Positions 1 through 12,962 of a stretch of DNA of 64,000 nucleotides are shown here, piece after piece. Numbering within the stretch: position 1 is the first letter of the stretch; each line of letters begins with the position of its first letter. The DNA is from Heterobilharzia americana (taxonomy: Eukaryota; Platyhelminthes; Trematoda; Strigeidida; Schistosomatidae). A model generated the notes under the pieces. That model was not told the origin of the DNA, ran no database searches, and saw only the letters and a program-made list of their open reading frames with translations. The DNA is taken from contig OX104130.1 in the NCBI GenBank assembly GCA_944470555.2, positions 50,997,491 to 51,061,490 on the forward strand, written 5' to 3'. Both the position numbers and the translations under genes were made by a program.

Positions 1-420
1 GAGCTTTTCATCGATCAAACTGTGCTTGAGAAACTAGTTGAGGAACTGATTCATCTTTTTTCAGTTTAATCTCATCTGTTTTTACTGTCTTCGGGAGAGA
101 AGTGTTTTTTAGCACTCAATAGCTGAGCATTTTTAGAAGACAGTTTTATTTGTTTAAAACAATGACACCTGGGCCCTTATCAGGTCTCACTATGGCAATT
201 CCTTTATTTTTTGTCAGTTCACTAATGACTTTGTGATACTTTTTGAGTAAGGAATGCTTATGAGATCTTGGAGTGATGGCATAATTGTTACCGAAATCAA
301 CAAATTTAGCCTTTAACCAACTTTCTGTATCATCGGATGTGAGCTTCAAATTCGACAGCTGTTTGTGAAAATCTTAAAAGTGAAATTCGAGGTCAATTCT
401 GACTTGCTAGTTGCAAGGAA
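1..420 (-). pseudogene. Penelope-like element fragment, N-terminal part of the RT region
   Basis: Read on the minus strand, 349-146 encodes a 67-residue open stretch ending in a segment with NKGIAIVRPDKGPGVIVLNK. This agrees with the conserved start of Penelope-like reverse transcriptases, where an 'RPDKG-G-VV' motif precedes the first palm block. Downstream (145-1) the frame is interrupted by stops, although fragments such as LKKDESVPQL still look like the helical segment that follows in the family. The element runs off the left edge of the window, so its RT palm cannot be seen. It is a decayed relic with no catalytic potential in what is visible. The family assignment rests on the RPDKG motif and its spacing and is reasonably firm. 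The exact lineage (for example schistosome Perere-10) is not determined. Confidence 0.7.
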
Positions 421-3260
421 TACGGTGTTTAAAGCCTAAAGACAATGTTTCTAAATCATATTTCTATAAGTTAGCGTCTGGAAGATTAATAACACACCTT
501 TCTGGGTTCTGTTGTTCCTAACTACTCAAGTCGTTCAGTAGTAGTATCTTTTTGCAAAACAACTTTGCTGTTCTCCCCCTTTTATCAAAATTTCTACTAT
601 AATATTTCTGCACCACTGTTACTTCGTATTATGTTTTGTGTCTACGGATCGATTTTATGGTCTATTGTGTTATTTTACTTGTTACTGTATTGGTTGGTTA
701 GGTTGTGAATTCTGTTCCCATATATATGTGTTGATGTTTAGATGTGAAAGATGCATTTGGTGTTGATTTTACTATTGAAATGTATCAAATGACCTTTGCT
801 GGACACTGAAAGTTAATTTTACACAATTTTAAATTTAATGCTTATGTGGAAGATTCAGGGTAGGCGAAATGAATTCGATTCACTCCCCAATGCTCGTTTT
901 TCTTGTTTTCAAAAACTTCACTTTTTAGGCTGAATACTAGTTAAAGTTAGTTACTTGAAAAGATTTTACGTAGTGTTCCAAAACCTAACACTTAGCGACC
1001 TGTTTTATAGAGTTTAGAACTAGGTATTTTGGAAAATGGTATCGGCGACGTGTTGTAACTATATGTAGTTTGTCAGCTGTTATACTGGTTTTAATTTTGG
1101 TCGGTTAGGATAGTCTTTATTACACTTAGATAGTCTGATCTTCAAATTCAGTGACAATGGCAGGAAGGATGGGTCATAGTATAATTTAAACCGGCTGCTT
1201 TTAAATTACAGGCATACATCCAACTAGCTGAAATATGACTCAAATTCTAGCTAGCTCCGAATACTATTTTAACCACCAAATATTTCACTTGTTTGTCACT
1301 TGACTGCAAATCACAGAACTGTCCATTTTTGACTACATTATGCCTTGTTACCTCATTAGACTTCTATCTCAAGTCGAGAAAGTGATTAACTGATCAGTTA
1401 TATCCTTTGTGAACTGCTTAGTAGGTAGATCATGCAGGTCGTTCAGTTGAGTGTCAAACCTTTAGTTTGATGCCTGATGGTCCGAATGCTACGAGAACTC
1501 CAGTTTATATTAACTTCAGTCATCAGTAAGTGTTTTGATTCTCAGACATTTGAAGGTAATTTCCGCGATCGTATTGAAAATCTAATCCTAAGAATTCAGG
1601 TTTCAGCCTATAAAATTACCTAATATAAATTTTGTCCAATCTGTGTTAAGGATCATGGATTTAATCCATCCCAAAACTAAAACATCTTGTCTTTTAAAGC
1701 CAGGTAAGCCTAAGAGCGTATCGAAATTCGAATTATGCAGTAGTAGGAGTTCGGTGTTTAACATAACAGCGATGAACATAACATTTTGAAGTCCTAATAC
1801 TACCAGTTAAGGCGCTTGAAAATTTATCAGTCTATATATTTACACTTAAATAAAACACCATTATTTATTCATGTTAGTAGACAGTGCATAATTAAAGGTA
1901 CTGAAGGCGGTTTTCATAAAGTGATTAATGAATATTAAAGACCACTATCTACTGAGAAGTATTTTCGTTCTAATAGGTTACTTTTAATGGTCGAATCCGT
2001 TAACTATCTGAATATCAGTCTTACAGCTTTCCTGTTTCATAAAATCAGCTCAATGTTTGAATCATAATATATGATAGGGATGATCTGTATTCTATGACAC
2101 TAGTCATCATATGGTGCATTGCAGAGTATCTCCGGACGAGAATGATATTGCTTCCATTAAGAATTTCTAAAAAGTCTAAGAGCATGTTTCGATGATTATG
2201 ATGAAGAGCAGTGAGTTCTACATTCATTTAACGAACCTTCAGTGAAGATAAGTTTCATTAATCTTAATGAAATTTCTGGATAACCCTGAACAATACTAAG
2301 CATGACTTCACTTTCACCATTGTTGACCAGTCATATAATTGTGAATTAAAACGTTTATCACAAAAAGAATTGAGACGATTTCTTGATAACTTACCCTTAA
2401 ATATCTTAAGTAATCCTAGTCTGCTTATGCTAAGGCTTAAAACCGCACACAAGTTAATATCCTTTGGTCGATTACTTTATTTCCTTTCATGACTGGATTT
2501 CGAAGCTTGCTGACTCCAATTCTCCTGAAACCTGCCTTGTCCTCTAATTCTCCGTATCACTTCAATATAAATGCATCAGTTGGCTAACCAAAGCTTTTGA
2601 AAACAACTTATTGACAGTTGTTTCATTTATTACCATTACAACTCACACTCAACTAGAACCAGTGTATTACAGGCGTGTTCATTATCGGTTAGTCTGATAA
2701 GTAACTTTTTAACTATGTTACGTGACCTGAAATTTTCATGTTATTTCTTTAAGAAAAAGATGTACTTATCTGTGCATTTCATATATATGTGTGTGTATGC
2801 AAGTATGGAAAATTTTCATGATTCTAACAAGTAAATTTTTTCTACAAAATTTCAAATTAACAAAACTTTCTATCCAAACACAGATGCACGATCATGTTCG
2901 AACTTTCGTTTGAGCTGTCCTTTCCTTAAAAGGCTATGGATTAAAATTATCATTAGAGTAAAACAAAAGTTTTAATTTATTTTCAAATGATACTATGAAA
3001 TTATTGTTCAGTATTTCTTTTCTGGATTCGTCCTCTTTTATTTTATGAAAAGTGGAGAAAACATAAAATATTTTATTCTATCTTAAGATTAGTATTCATG
3101 AGGTTCAAGTCGAATACCCAGTGAAGAACGATTGTAAACACCCGAACCAAATCCAAGCTATCCTATGTATTATATTTAACCTAGGCTAACTTCAAATATT
3201 TTAAGCTAATATTTATCTCTTCCTGACATGTATGGTTGTACACCACTAACAACAATGAAG
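421..3260. other. AT-rich intergenic sequence
   Basis: No coding region, RNA gene or recognisable repeat was found on either strand. Open frames here are at most about 60 codons, lack family motifs and look like chance ORFs in AT-rich DNA. Confidence 0.5.
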
Positions 3261-3487
3261 AGTATTACTATTCATTGACATACTTGTTATTCTCCGCTAT
3301 TTTGTTGGATCGAATTTTTCGACCTCCATTGGCATATGAGTTCCTGTGCGGATGCCTCGATATTCCCTGAATGTTAACTGTGATAATTTGGTTGGTTGTG
3401 GATAGTAGAAGAATCCAATTGAGGTCGAACAATTCGATCCAACAAAACAACGGAGAGTAACAAGTATGTCAATAAATAGTAATAACT
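3261..3487. repeat. Inverted repeat with 72-bp arms (MITE-like or foldback)
   Basis: The left arm 3261-3332 is the reverse complement of the right arm 3415-3487 at about 90% identity, for example CGACCTCCATTGG against CCAATTGAGGTCG at the inner ends and AGTATTACTATT against AATAGTAATAACT at the outer ends. An 82-nt spacer (3333-3414) separates them. There is no coding capacity. The structure could be a MITE, a foldback element, or an inverted duplication. It directly abuts the hammerhead-bearing repeat starting near 3488, so the two may have inserted together. No target-site duplication was identified. Confidence 0.7.
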
Positions 3488-3700
3488 ACTACCCGTTGTA
3501 CAAGAAGTGGCAACCGTTCCTGCGTGGATAACGCCTTGGCATTTGAAGCGACAGGCACGAGGTTCGAGTCTCAGTGGGTACACTATCAATGGGGTGTAGA
3601 CACATCCGGCTGACGACTCCCAAATAGGACGAAACGCGCGTCCTTGATTCTCCTGTTAGTCACAACCGACCGAATTGTCACAATTAAGAGTATCGGCTAT
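3488..3700 (+). mobile_element. Sm-alpha-like tRNA-derived SINE with hammerhead motif
   Basis: This repeat has a pol III B-box-like sequence (GGTTCGAGTCTC, 3561-3572) and, about 40 bp downstream, a hammerhead ribozyme motif with the stem II/loop sequence TCCCAAATAGGAC. That arrangement is characteristic of the Sm-alpha SINE-like repeat described from Schistosoma mansoni. The A box is poorly conserved. The 3' limit is uncertain and homology may continue toward 3850. There is no coding capacity, and mobilisation would depend on enzymes from another element. This feature is the strongest single argument for a schistosome origin of the window. Confidence 0.8.
3602..3650 (+). ncRNA. Hammerhead ribozyme, Sm-alpha type, with one damaging change
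   Basis: The core CTGACGA (3610-3616, position 7 is free) and CGAAA (3630-3634) are intact, and the cleavage triplet GTC is at 3640-3642. Stem III is the palindrome ACGC/GCGT. Stem I pairs ATCCGG with CTTGAT with one mismatch and one wobble. The first pair of stem II, next to the core, is C·C (3617 with 3630) instead of G-C, which would be expected to weaken or abolish self-cleavage. The fold is inferred by eye. Confidence 0.8.
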
Positions 3701-3850
3701 TATGATATCTGATATGAAACTTCAGTGACGATCTGTTTAATTGCCATGGCTACTAGAAACCAGGACATGACGTCAACTGCAATTTGAAGACCGATCCGTC
3801 GAGTAAAATCAATAAATGATTATTGTCAAGCTTCGGTCAATAGATCTGAG

Positions 3851-6170
3851 GTTTCTAGGTCTGTAATAAGTGTAGTTTTCCACGATGCTAGAACGAAGGT
3901 ATTTGCAACATATAATGAGCTCATTTTATTTCACGGCCTTTCATTAGCTGCAAACAGCCCACATTTGAGATAAGATGATGCAGTCATAACCAGGAAGACC
4001 ATATACGTGCATAAGCAAAATATCATATACAGTTACTAGGGTAAAGAAAGGTTAATTACAGTCTTCTGCTGAGTACATAGGTCAGGTTGGAAATGTTAGA
4101 TGGTGGGAGCTTCTGCAAACCGTAAGAAACGTGGAGTTTTTGTTTGCTGATTATCCTGAAGGATACAGAAAAGTCTATTTTATATCATATTTCGATTAGG
4201 TGCCTGGCGATCGGGCTGGTAAAGACCTTGCTAACTTTCGACACAAATTTCTTGGACTATGCTCATAAAATCGAATAGATGCCTTTCTTTCGATCCTTCC
4301 TATGTACCTGTTTCTACAACCACAGGTGAATTCATACACTCAGTTGGAAGTGAGGCGAGATGAGTAGTTGCCTCCTTTCGACTGCCTTAGTGGACATACT
4401 GAATTGTAAACTAAGATCACTCTGGTAGCAGAGAAGCTCCTTCCCAGTGCAGCTTTTATGCTCCTTTCTATTCTTTCAGATGTCTCACCACCCTTGAATG
4501 CTATACAAAGGGAAACAGGCTTCTGCTGAGAAGTTGGATCTCAATAAATTCTTTCCCATGCTTCATGTTGAATTTTTTCGGATATCTGTTCTCTTTAAGA
4601 CCTTCTCAAGGATACCGAATTCTTGTCTTTTTGTCATTTGAGCTTAGCGTTCTTATTCTAATGAGGATATACTTGTACGAAATAAATAGTTCGATTGTTA
4701 CTGCTTAAAATGTGTTTTATGAACTAGTTGAATCTAAAGCCATACAAGTTTGTTTATTCAAGTATTTCTGTATTTTCTTGCACTAGTCTCTTCTATGAAG
4801 TGCTGGGTTTCCTTTCGTATCCCGAATACAAATTATAGTATCTCTTCTATTCGCAACCTGTTTTTCCGCATTTATATAAAGTAAAAAAGCTGATAACTAT
4901 AGATTCATGCCAGTAATATGAAGATTTGACCTTTTGGCTGGTATACAGACTGTGTCGAGAAGGCGAGAAGTAAGCATTTAGCAAAGAGTAGTTTTCAGAT
5001 TAGTTTTTAACTCCGTGAACTAGACCTCCAGATTTGAGAGTTAAGTACATCTTTTTTATTTATTTATTCTTTAATTGCACCAAGTATCTGACTTATTTTT
5101 CATATGCTTACCAATAAACACTTGCATTGCTAAATTAATAGGCGTTAATCAGTAAAATGATTCTCCACACACATATTCCTATATATGAATTTAAATAGAG
5201 AAAAAAGCAACAGTTTGAGCAGAATAACACTGTATTATTTTACTTTGCCAGCTTCTCTTTAGCTGATTATAGCAGAAAAAATTAAATATCACGTCGCAAG
5301 CAATCTGAAGATACATTTGAATTAAATAAGGTTAGTTAACAAAGTATCAAATGGTTTAACAACGAATACAAACATTCAGATAAAGTTAACAAGATATGCT
5401 AAGAAGTCTCAGCTGTATATGTGCTTCAACAGAGGGTTATAGAAAATAATATAGATAGTCATAAAAGATTAAGTAAGAAGATTACCAGGTAGGGTAGCTG
5501 ATGACTTATTTATTAGTGCAATGATTTGGACTCAATTGGTAGAACAGTCCTCAAAATTGAAAAAGGTTTAGTCAGATGTCATCGAATTAGAGGAAGAGTG
5601 AAATATTGAGTTCTTGGGGGTGAAGAAAGACTTATCACTACTTCTTTTTGAACACACAATCTGAGTTCCAGCTGACTAATCGTTGTGACCTTAACGAACT
5701 TGGAAAGGTTTGAATTACGCTGATTTTTCATTACCCTAATGAATTTTGTGGTGTATACTTGATACTATGGGGCAATAAGATGTTGAGTGACTGCACTACT
5801 GAAGGCACTTGTTTTATTAAGGGTTAATTTAAAGGGGTGTCCTGAGGCTTTAGTTTTGAAGACAGATAAGTTAACACCTTGTTGCTTTGTATCAGGTGGA
5901 CATATTTCGTAGTGGCTTTCAGAAAACATGAATTGCGAATGCACTCGAATCACTGGTACTTTTAGGCTAAATGTTCAATTTGTAAATGGCTAGAAATGGT
6001 GAAGGAAAATTAGACAAGCCGTAATAAGGTTATTTTCCAAATTCTTACATTCGGTAAAACACTGTAAATGTGTAATTTACCCTCGTATAAATTTCAGTGT
6101 GTTTGAAATAAACAATTCCAAGATTTTATACTTAAGTCTGGTTTGAGCATCTTCACGAAAATAATCAAAA

Positions 6171-6172
<2 letters not shown>
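3851..6172. other. AT-rich intergenic sequence
   Basis: I see no supported gene or repeat. Short ORFs (for example 5765-5953 minus) have no recognisable motif. Confidence 0.45.

Positions 6173-6226
<54 letters not shown>
6173..6226. repeat. (TA)27 microsatellite
   Basis: Uninterrupted TA dinucleotide tract of 54 bp, the longest of five in the window. Confidence 0.97.
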
Positions 6227-6228
<2 letters not shown>

Positions 6229-6993
6229 TCAAAAAAGTATGTTATTCATCTCAGTGTCCAGTCTGCTTGAGTTATATTCATTTTAGTTCCTTAGCTGGTA
6301 TACACATTCTGGGATTTTCTATATTTTAAGATAACATAGTGTTGAGTTCTCTGTATTTGGAGTACATTCTTCTCCTTTTGTTGTCCAACTTCGATTTTCG
6401 TCTTCAGAACATTCGTTGAGTTGTTTTACACATATGTGACCCTATTTCTAGCGTCTTTTACTGTGATACTCAGTTATCATGAAACGAACTACATAATACC
6501 GGTGTTACCTACATCCTGTAATTTTTTATCAAACTGATTAAAATATATGGAGAATTCCACGACAAAATTGCTTCATTTTGTAAGTAGCTGACGGGAAGCC
6601 TATATAGAGACGGACGAATGCTATTTTACTGAGATTGTTGTCTCCATTCCGCCTAAATTTAATAAGGGAAGGAAATGCATAGAAGTTATAGCGATTCTTG
6701 TATTAAAAACAGAATGACAAACGAAATTTAAGACAACGTCTAAGTATAAAGTAGTAATTATAGTAATGATGATTTGTATGGAATTTCTATGCAATAATAT
6801 TCTTAAAACTTTGATCTGTTTCCTCTCTAGTACTAACTTTCTGTTCACCTGAAAATTCATTTCTGTGAAGAGACTCACTCAACACTTGAATGAAGCATTG
6901 TACAGACAAATTTTGCAATCTGTTTGACAGACTATAAAGCAATATTTCGTGCAGTAGTTAAAGTAAGCTTGCCAACTAACTGTAAACTACTAT

Positions 6994-7183
6994 GACATTA
7001 GATATGGTTTGTGTAAGTCACAGCAGGTTTGAAATAAAATAATGACACCGTCTCTCATATAAGTTTGGTTCAGGCTTCTTTATTTCCCTAAAGAAGCTCG
7101 GACTAGACTTCCGTGAGAAATGGTATCATTATTTCATTTCAAACACTCTGTGACTTACACAAGTACAAACCGTATCTAGTGTC
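6994..7183. repeat. Long near-perfect palindrome, about 92-bp arms, almost no loop
   Basis: The left arm (6994-7085) reads GACATTAGATATGGTTTGTG and continues through GTAAGTCACAGCAGG and GTTCAGGCTTCTTTA. The right arm (about 7090-7183) is its reverse complement, from TAAAGAAGCTCGGAC through CTGTGACTTACACAAG to CCGTATCTAGTGTC. Identity between arms is around 80-85% with small indels. The centre is only a few bases (near 7086-7090). There is no ORF inside. Transcription in either direction would give one long hairpin RNA. It could be a MITE-type foldback element or two head-to-head copies of a small repeat. Confidence 0.85.
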
Positions 7184-9060
7184 AACCTTTTACTCAACCC
7201 CCAATATTTGCCATGTAAACTATTATGCCTGATTTCCGCGTAAATTTCTTTTACATCTTCGCTACATCATATTGTACCTTACCGCGATAATTCTATGTAA
7301 GTCCTTTTAAAGTTAATTTTGTATGTTGGAACCAAGGAAAATCGGTTGTTCAAGGCAAAGTGTTTGAATATAGTGTTTAATATATCTTCTGAAACAACAA
7401 ATATTTGAGTAAGAGAATTGATTTATTTCCAAAATTGTTCTACTATGTTTCGAAATACGTTAGGCATATGCTTTTGTCATCGAGTAGCACTTTTTTTAAC
7501 GTTCAGAAGTACTTTCAAGTAGGTTGAACAAGCGAGGCAGTAAAGCTATCGGTACGTTTATCTTGTGACCTATACTTCACGATAACCACATGACCACCGA
7601 CTTATAAAGCGATACTAATTACAAAGGCTAACCGAACATACTTAAGGCCACTGCCAACATCTGCTTCGCATCACAAACTACTTTGCAGCATATTGTACCG
7701 AACTGAAACTGCTTCCGGACCAACAGTCTGTTTCATCTCTTTCGTTACTTTACTTCTGGGTTATTCACTAACCACTGACTGTTTGAATTTAGATCTTTAT
7801 TGCATTTCATTTACCTTGTTAAATGAAATTTTCATTACGAATGATGAAGTTTTTATGCTTTTGGCTTTATCAGATTCTATCTGACTCACACTCGTATTTC
7901 TCATGGTTATCATTTGACTACTTTCAGATAATATCACTCCAAAGTAATCTATTCATTTATTTAGGCTGTTTACAAGCACACATATTTGTTATGACATGTT
8001 GTTGAACAGATTGGAAAATGAGATTTTCAAGAAAAGTTTTATTTTCTGGAAAGTTTCCGCTTATGTCGATATGGGTTATCAACTCACCGTTTACTTGGTT
8101 AAATAACATCAGTGACAGGATCGTTGGAAATGTAGGAGCTTGCGATTTTACTAACTTCTGGATAAAACTAACTGTGAATAGCATTTTCACTTCCCTGTCA
8201 CTACCCATATGACTCAACTTCTCAGTTCCTGAGTCCTTATTTTCCACATTTCACTTTACTTCTCTTCAATAAGTAAGTGTTCGGTTCCTACCTGAACTAT
8301 TTTGTAACTTTTCATGCCTTTTAGGGTTAAAATAAGTTTTTAGGGTAGGGATTTTGAGAAAGATGTTTCCACCCTTGTTTCAGCATATTGGTTTTCTCCT
8401 GTCGTACTCATAGACTTTTTCCTTCCATTATGTAGTACACCTACTGCCTCCTGAAAATTTAACTGTATGTGTTTACTAGATATAGGCACCTCTGATCTGT
8501 TCACTTTTGGTGTGCTGTGCATTTCTACCATTTTTTCATTTAATGGTGTCTCTCACCATTTGAAAAAATCATGGATATCGCATAATTCAATATATACAAA
8601 AGTGATTGACTTTTTTCATTTTGACTGTCTGAGATAACTGTGATTTTACAGACTATTGTTGGTACTGGATAATGATCGAAGATGAAATGAAGATTTAGAC
8701 CTTATTGAGGTTCGAACCAACGAATATCGGGTTTATTGTAAGACACCATTTTAGTACCCTATTCGAAGACAATTTTAAATCACGATTTCGAGATAACTAT
8801 TGTATCTACTTTCAGTAGTCAGGATGCTATCGCACAATTTTTCGCCACCGGAAACTCAAGAATGTTTCTGTTTTGTAAACATAATACATTTGAGTGTATT
8901 AAGTCGGATTATTAAAAAAAACTTCTGGTTCTTATCAGTACTTACCTACTGCTATGTAGAAATACGTTCAAATCATATTTCATAAATATTATGAGTTCTT
9001 GGACATTTACGAAATATATTTCATTATCTCAAAATAAAATATTAGCATTTTACATCAATC
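7184..9060. other. AT-rich sequence, possible tRNA-like fragment near 8697-8770
   Basis: Mostly featureless. On the minus strand around 8770-8697 there is a B-box-like GGTTCGAACCT preceded by a weak A-box-like stretch, as in tRNA-derived SINEs, but no second copy confirms it. The overlapping 60-96 residue ORFs between 7693 and 8247 are on opposite strands and have no family motifs. Confidence 0.35.
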
Positions 9061-9064
9061 CCTT

Positions 9065-9170
9065 TCCGAACAGTGGAAGCGTACTGGTGAGGATTCCCAT
9101 CCTAGGACTCTTGGGTCTTCAACGGTTTCTTTCCAACTGGTCTCGGTATTTGATGAACACTACCTTAAAA
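9065..9170 (+). repeat. Degenerate 3' half of the hammerhead SINE (family II)
   Basis: The succession GTACTGGTGAGGATTCCCAT, CCTAGGAC, TTTCCAACTGGT and GATGAACAC follows the order and spacing of the intact copy at 16960-17055. The core reads CTGGTGA (A6 lost) and the GAAA strand is replaced by TCTT, so no ribozyme is possible. Only the region from the hammerhead to near the tail is recognisable. Confidence 0.6.
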
Positions 9171-11477
9171 TTATAATTGAAATTCCCAATAACTTCAAAG
9201 TGTAGATATATTGAACTGGAAAACTATTCACAAATTCATGAAAATTATACATTGGGAACTGTCACTTTAAACTTCATATGCATGTTATTTTCCATGCAAA
9301 AAAGATGACTGTAACTGAAGTAGACAAGATCATTTATAACAGCAGAAAAGCTGAAAACAAACCTATTTCACTCATAAAGATCGATTCCTGTTCAATATTT
9401 CACAGTCTTCTATTTTAGTAAATATTTAAGTGGTTTTTTGACAGTTAGGGAATTTTACTGTCAGTTCAAAATTTCAGCCTAGATAGCTCCTAGGTCGTTT
9501 TAGCTTTTAACTATCGGCAGATCATTAAATAGTTGTTTTATTGCATAAACGTCATGCAATGTATAATCTTGGAGAAATATTTTTTGTCCAGGGAATAAAA
9601 CTTAATCATTAATATCATTTCTATACTTTTTTCATTTAGGTTCATTGCAGATGCATTAAGTGATCAACTATTCTTGGTTATTTATATAGGCTTGCCATAG
9701 GAACTCAAATTCCGAGAAATGTAAAGCCACATTTACCCTTCCAAGACTGGCTGTATTTGTGAGTTCAAACAGTGAAAGCTGTGAATACGCAGGACTAGTT
9801 TTAAGGAAGTTAGAGAAAACAGGATTTCATCCTTAGTCGTCTTAGTTTGAAATCTTAGAATATTCGTTAAATAGTTCAAGATAGTTTGGGGATAGAAACC
9901 AACTGAATGATGACAGTTTGATAGCATTTTACTACAGATCAGAGCCTCTGTAGAATTTAAAAGGACTCCGATGACGTAATCACTAGCTAAAAACCAGATG
10001 TCATGGTTCAGATTTAGAAAATGGTTAGTTTTTCGGACGGAAATTTGTGAATCAGGTCACTAAAGGACTAAAAATGCTTTATCATTTACACGAAAGAGTT
10101 TAAGAATTAGCCGAACAGGAAATTCACAATGACCTGCTTGTGAATATTTCTGCATTAAAATTCGTTCTTAAATGAATGTGGGTGATAGAGAGAATAAAAG
10201 TTTGGTACTAAGGTAAATACTCATGAGTTATGGAAGTAAATATAGGTCATTACAGACTAGAAATAAATTCAACTTACAACAAATTTTCATCTGTTTTTGC
10301 TTCTCTCCATTTATATGCGCTGTAATGTAAGTTTACACCCTAAAGGCTTGTGACCATAACAATCAGAAATGCTCTTTCATTTTCAAATTTCAAAACAAAT
10401 AGCTTAATTACAATGTTTCCCCGTTTACAAGCTTGAACATCGATCACTTTAAATATACGTAGTAACAAATTAATCAACCTAAACCTGAAGTGGTTTTCGT
10501 CTGCCTTAAGTTTTCCAACCATAGTTTAATCAATCTTCAGTTGACTTATTTCACCATGTAATGTAATTATTACGAACACATTTGTTGATTAGATTTCAAG
10601 CCTTTTTGATGGACTGATTTAGATTAATTCAACTGATCTCTAGACACGATCTTCACTGACTATGTTGAAGTGTATGCAAAACTCCTATATGCTAAACTTT
10701 TGTGAATACCAATGAGAAACCATTACTGAGGGAAACAGCCTACAGAAAATGTTATTGATTTAATGAAACTTTTAGTACATCACCTATTTCCTACCCATCA
10801 TCGTTAAGTTTTTAACCAGGGGATATTCATGAAATAGATAGAATGTTTGTTTTCCTACTTTCTTTGTGGCTTGTTCATGAATTTAACCCGTTAAAAAGTT
10901 GTGTGCAAACATTTTGATCAGCATAGCTACAAAAAATTTATTGCTTAGTAGTGCTTGAAAGTGACTTTATATCCAGTAACTTCATGTGTGTATATTTATG
11001 TGTTTGTGTGGATACCTATACAATTATGAAACGTAATTACCTTCAAAGCAATGATTTTACTTTCTCATATTTTCAGGTTTTGCATAATTCAACTTTCTTT
11101 CTTCAACTACATCGTATTCTTTCCGATGCTCATAACAAAACTTCTGTTTAAAGGCTTTGGTATTGACAGAGCACTACGGCTAACTTTTATTCACCACTCG
11201 CATATTCTTTGTATTATATAAGTTCAATCTGCGTACTTCAACAAGTTTTTGAACTTTTTTCTTGGTCCGTCTTTTAGTTTAAAAAGAATTTGTTTCCTGG
11301 TAATGAATGTTAAAGGAAGTAAAAACTTTAGAATTAATAAAAGAACACTGCACCATTCTGTTTACATTTAACTGATGACTAGCAGTGGGATCCAGGACAC
11401 ACGTTTTGTTCTATTTAGCGATCACCAACCGCATGTACATGCCCCATTTTATTGTGCAATAACTAAACAGATGGAAT

Positions 11478-11479
<2 letters not shown>
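9171..11479. other. AT-rich intergenic sequence
   Basis: Nothing supported on either strand. Confidence 0.45.

Positions 11480-11513
<34 letters not shown>
11480..11513. repeat. (TA)17 microsatellite
   Basis: Uninterrupted TA dinucleotide tract. The ORF that crosses it owes part of its length to the repeat and is not credible as a gene. Confidence 0.97.
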
Positions 11514-11515
<2 letters not shown>

Positions 11516-12764
11516 GGTGTTCGAATTCTTGTTCTTGCAACGTTCAAGTTAACTGAGAGGGATATGGGTGTCTATGTGAGGTAATTAGTCTGTGGGTCAT
11601 TTCAGAACCGTTGGTGCTTTTTTTATGACCATTCTTCGAAGGTAGGTGTAAGAAGAAAGATTCATTTGCTGAAACTCTTCCTATGTTTTTGAATCAGTGG
11701 TACGTAGTGGCCGTGAAATATTTTGTATTTGACGAAAGGGGTAAGTTTCTTATTGCAGGCATTAAAAACTTGTTTTCTTTCTGCTCAGAGAATAACTAGT
11801 AAGTAAGAGTATATTTTAAACTAAAAAAGAGGATAAGACTATGAACATGAGCTTAGAGAAATAAAACGTTTAGAAAGTAGTATGTTATAATACTATTTTT
11901 ATTTCGCTTGGTAATACATATCCTATCTAGTCTAAGAAAATCACTAGCAATCCTTTTTTGAGGTTCTAAATAGTCTACTGTCAGAGATTACCTTTATTAA
12001 TGTATATCTGTGAGGTGTTGGAAATTATTTTTTAGAATATCTTGATTAATCTACTTCTCCTGTTTGTTGCCAGTCAGATGAGTGCACCTACAACCTCGAG
12101 GTAAATGATTGTGATTTGAGTTTTCGAACCGAACTCACTCACTGTTAAAGTTATTATGTTGATTCTTATGCTATTAATATAGACAATTAGGCATTGCAAC
12201 CAATATTTAAAACTAAGCAGCAAGGTCGGATACCAATCAACAACCATTTCGCGCATATGCTTCCTTATGTTTAAGGCATATGTATGCTCACTGATTATTT
12301 TATGTTTCGGTAGATTAACTGATCGCTATCGTTTTCAAAATCTGTAAAGTCGAATGAGAACAAAGATTCATTTGGTCGAATACTTCCTGAGTGATTTTTG
12401 CAATGTATAAACAGCTCATAAAAACTTTTGTTGCTTTCAGTTTTGTGGTAGTTGGACTGAATGATACAGAAAGCATTGGCAGCCTAGCATGCGAATGATT
12501 TGCTAGTTGTTAATAAGTTTTTGTTTCTTGTATTCTACAGCTAACTTCACTTACTTTGACATCGACCAAAGCTATACATGCTTAACAGGTCATAAAATGA
12601 CCATATTTTCGAGTGAATAATGCTATATAATAACCAGTGAATTTACTACAACTTCTATGATAAAAACGTTGACGTTTAAGTATTTTTATTTTGCTTATTA
12701 TGGTTGATAAGGTGGACAAGAATTAGGTTAACATCTTTCCCTGAATGCCTCACTCCTCAGCATT

Positions 12765-12962
12765 CCAGAATCAACATAGGAATACACTCATCATTTTTGT
12801 GCGCATCCGAACAGCAGATAATGAACCACAAATATTGTGTGGGGGATAATAATACTGCTTGGCTGCCCAATCCTTGGTAGATAGAGCAACCCTCGAACCC
12901 ATGGCCAATTGGTTGAAAGTCATCTCCTCAGAACCAATGAATCACGGTTCCTTCAGCATTCT
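12765..12962 (-). repeat. tRNA-derived repeat family III, copy 1
   Basis: This stretch aligns over about 190 bp with 18209-18398: shared blocks include AATGAACCACA, TGGCTG-CCAA, TAGA-GA-GC, TTCGAAC/CTCGAACC and GTCATCTCC. On the minus strand it carries a B-box-like GGTTCGAGGG followed by other tRNA-like features. It lies immediately upstream of the Sm-alpha-like copy at 12963-13100, which is on the other strand. It is non-coding. Confidence 0.6.
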
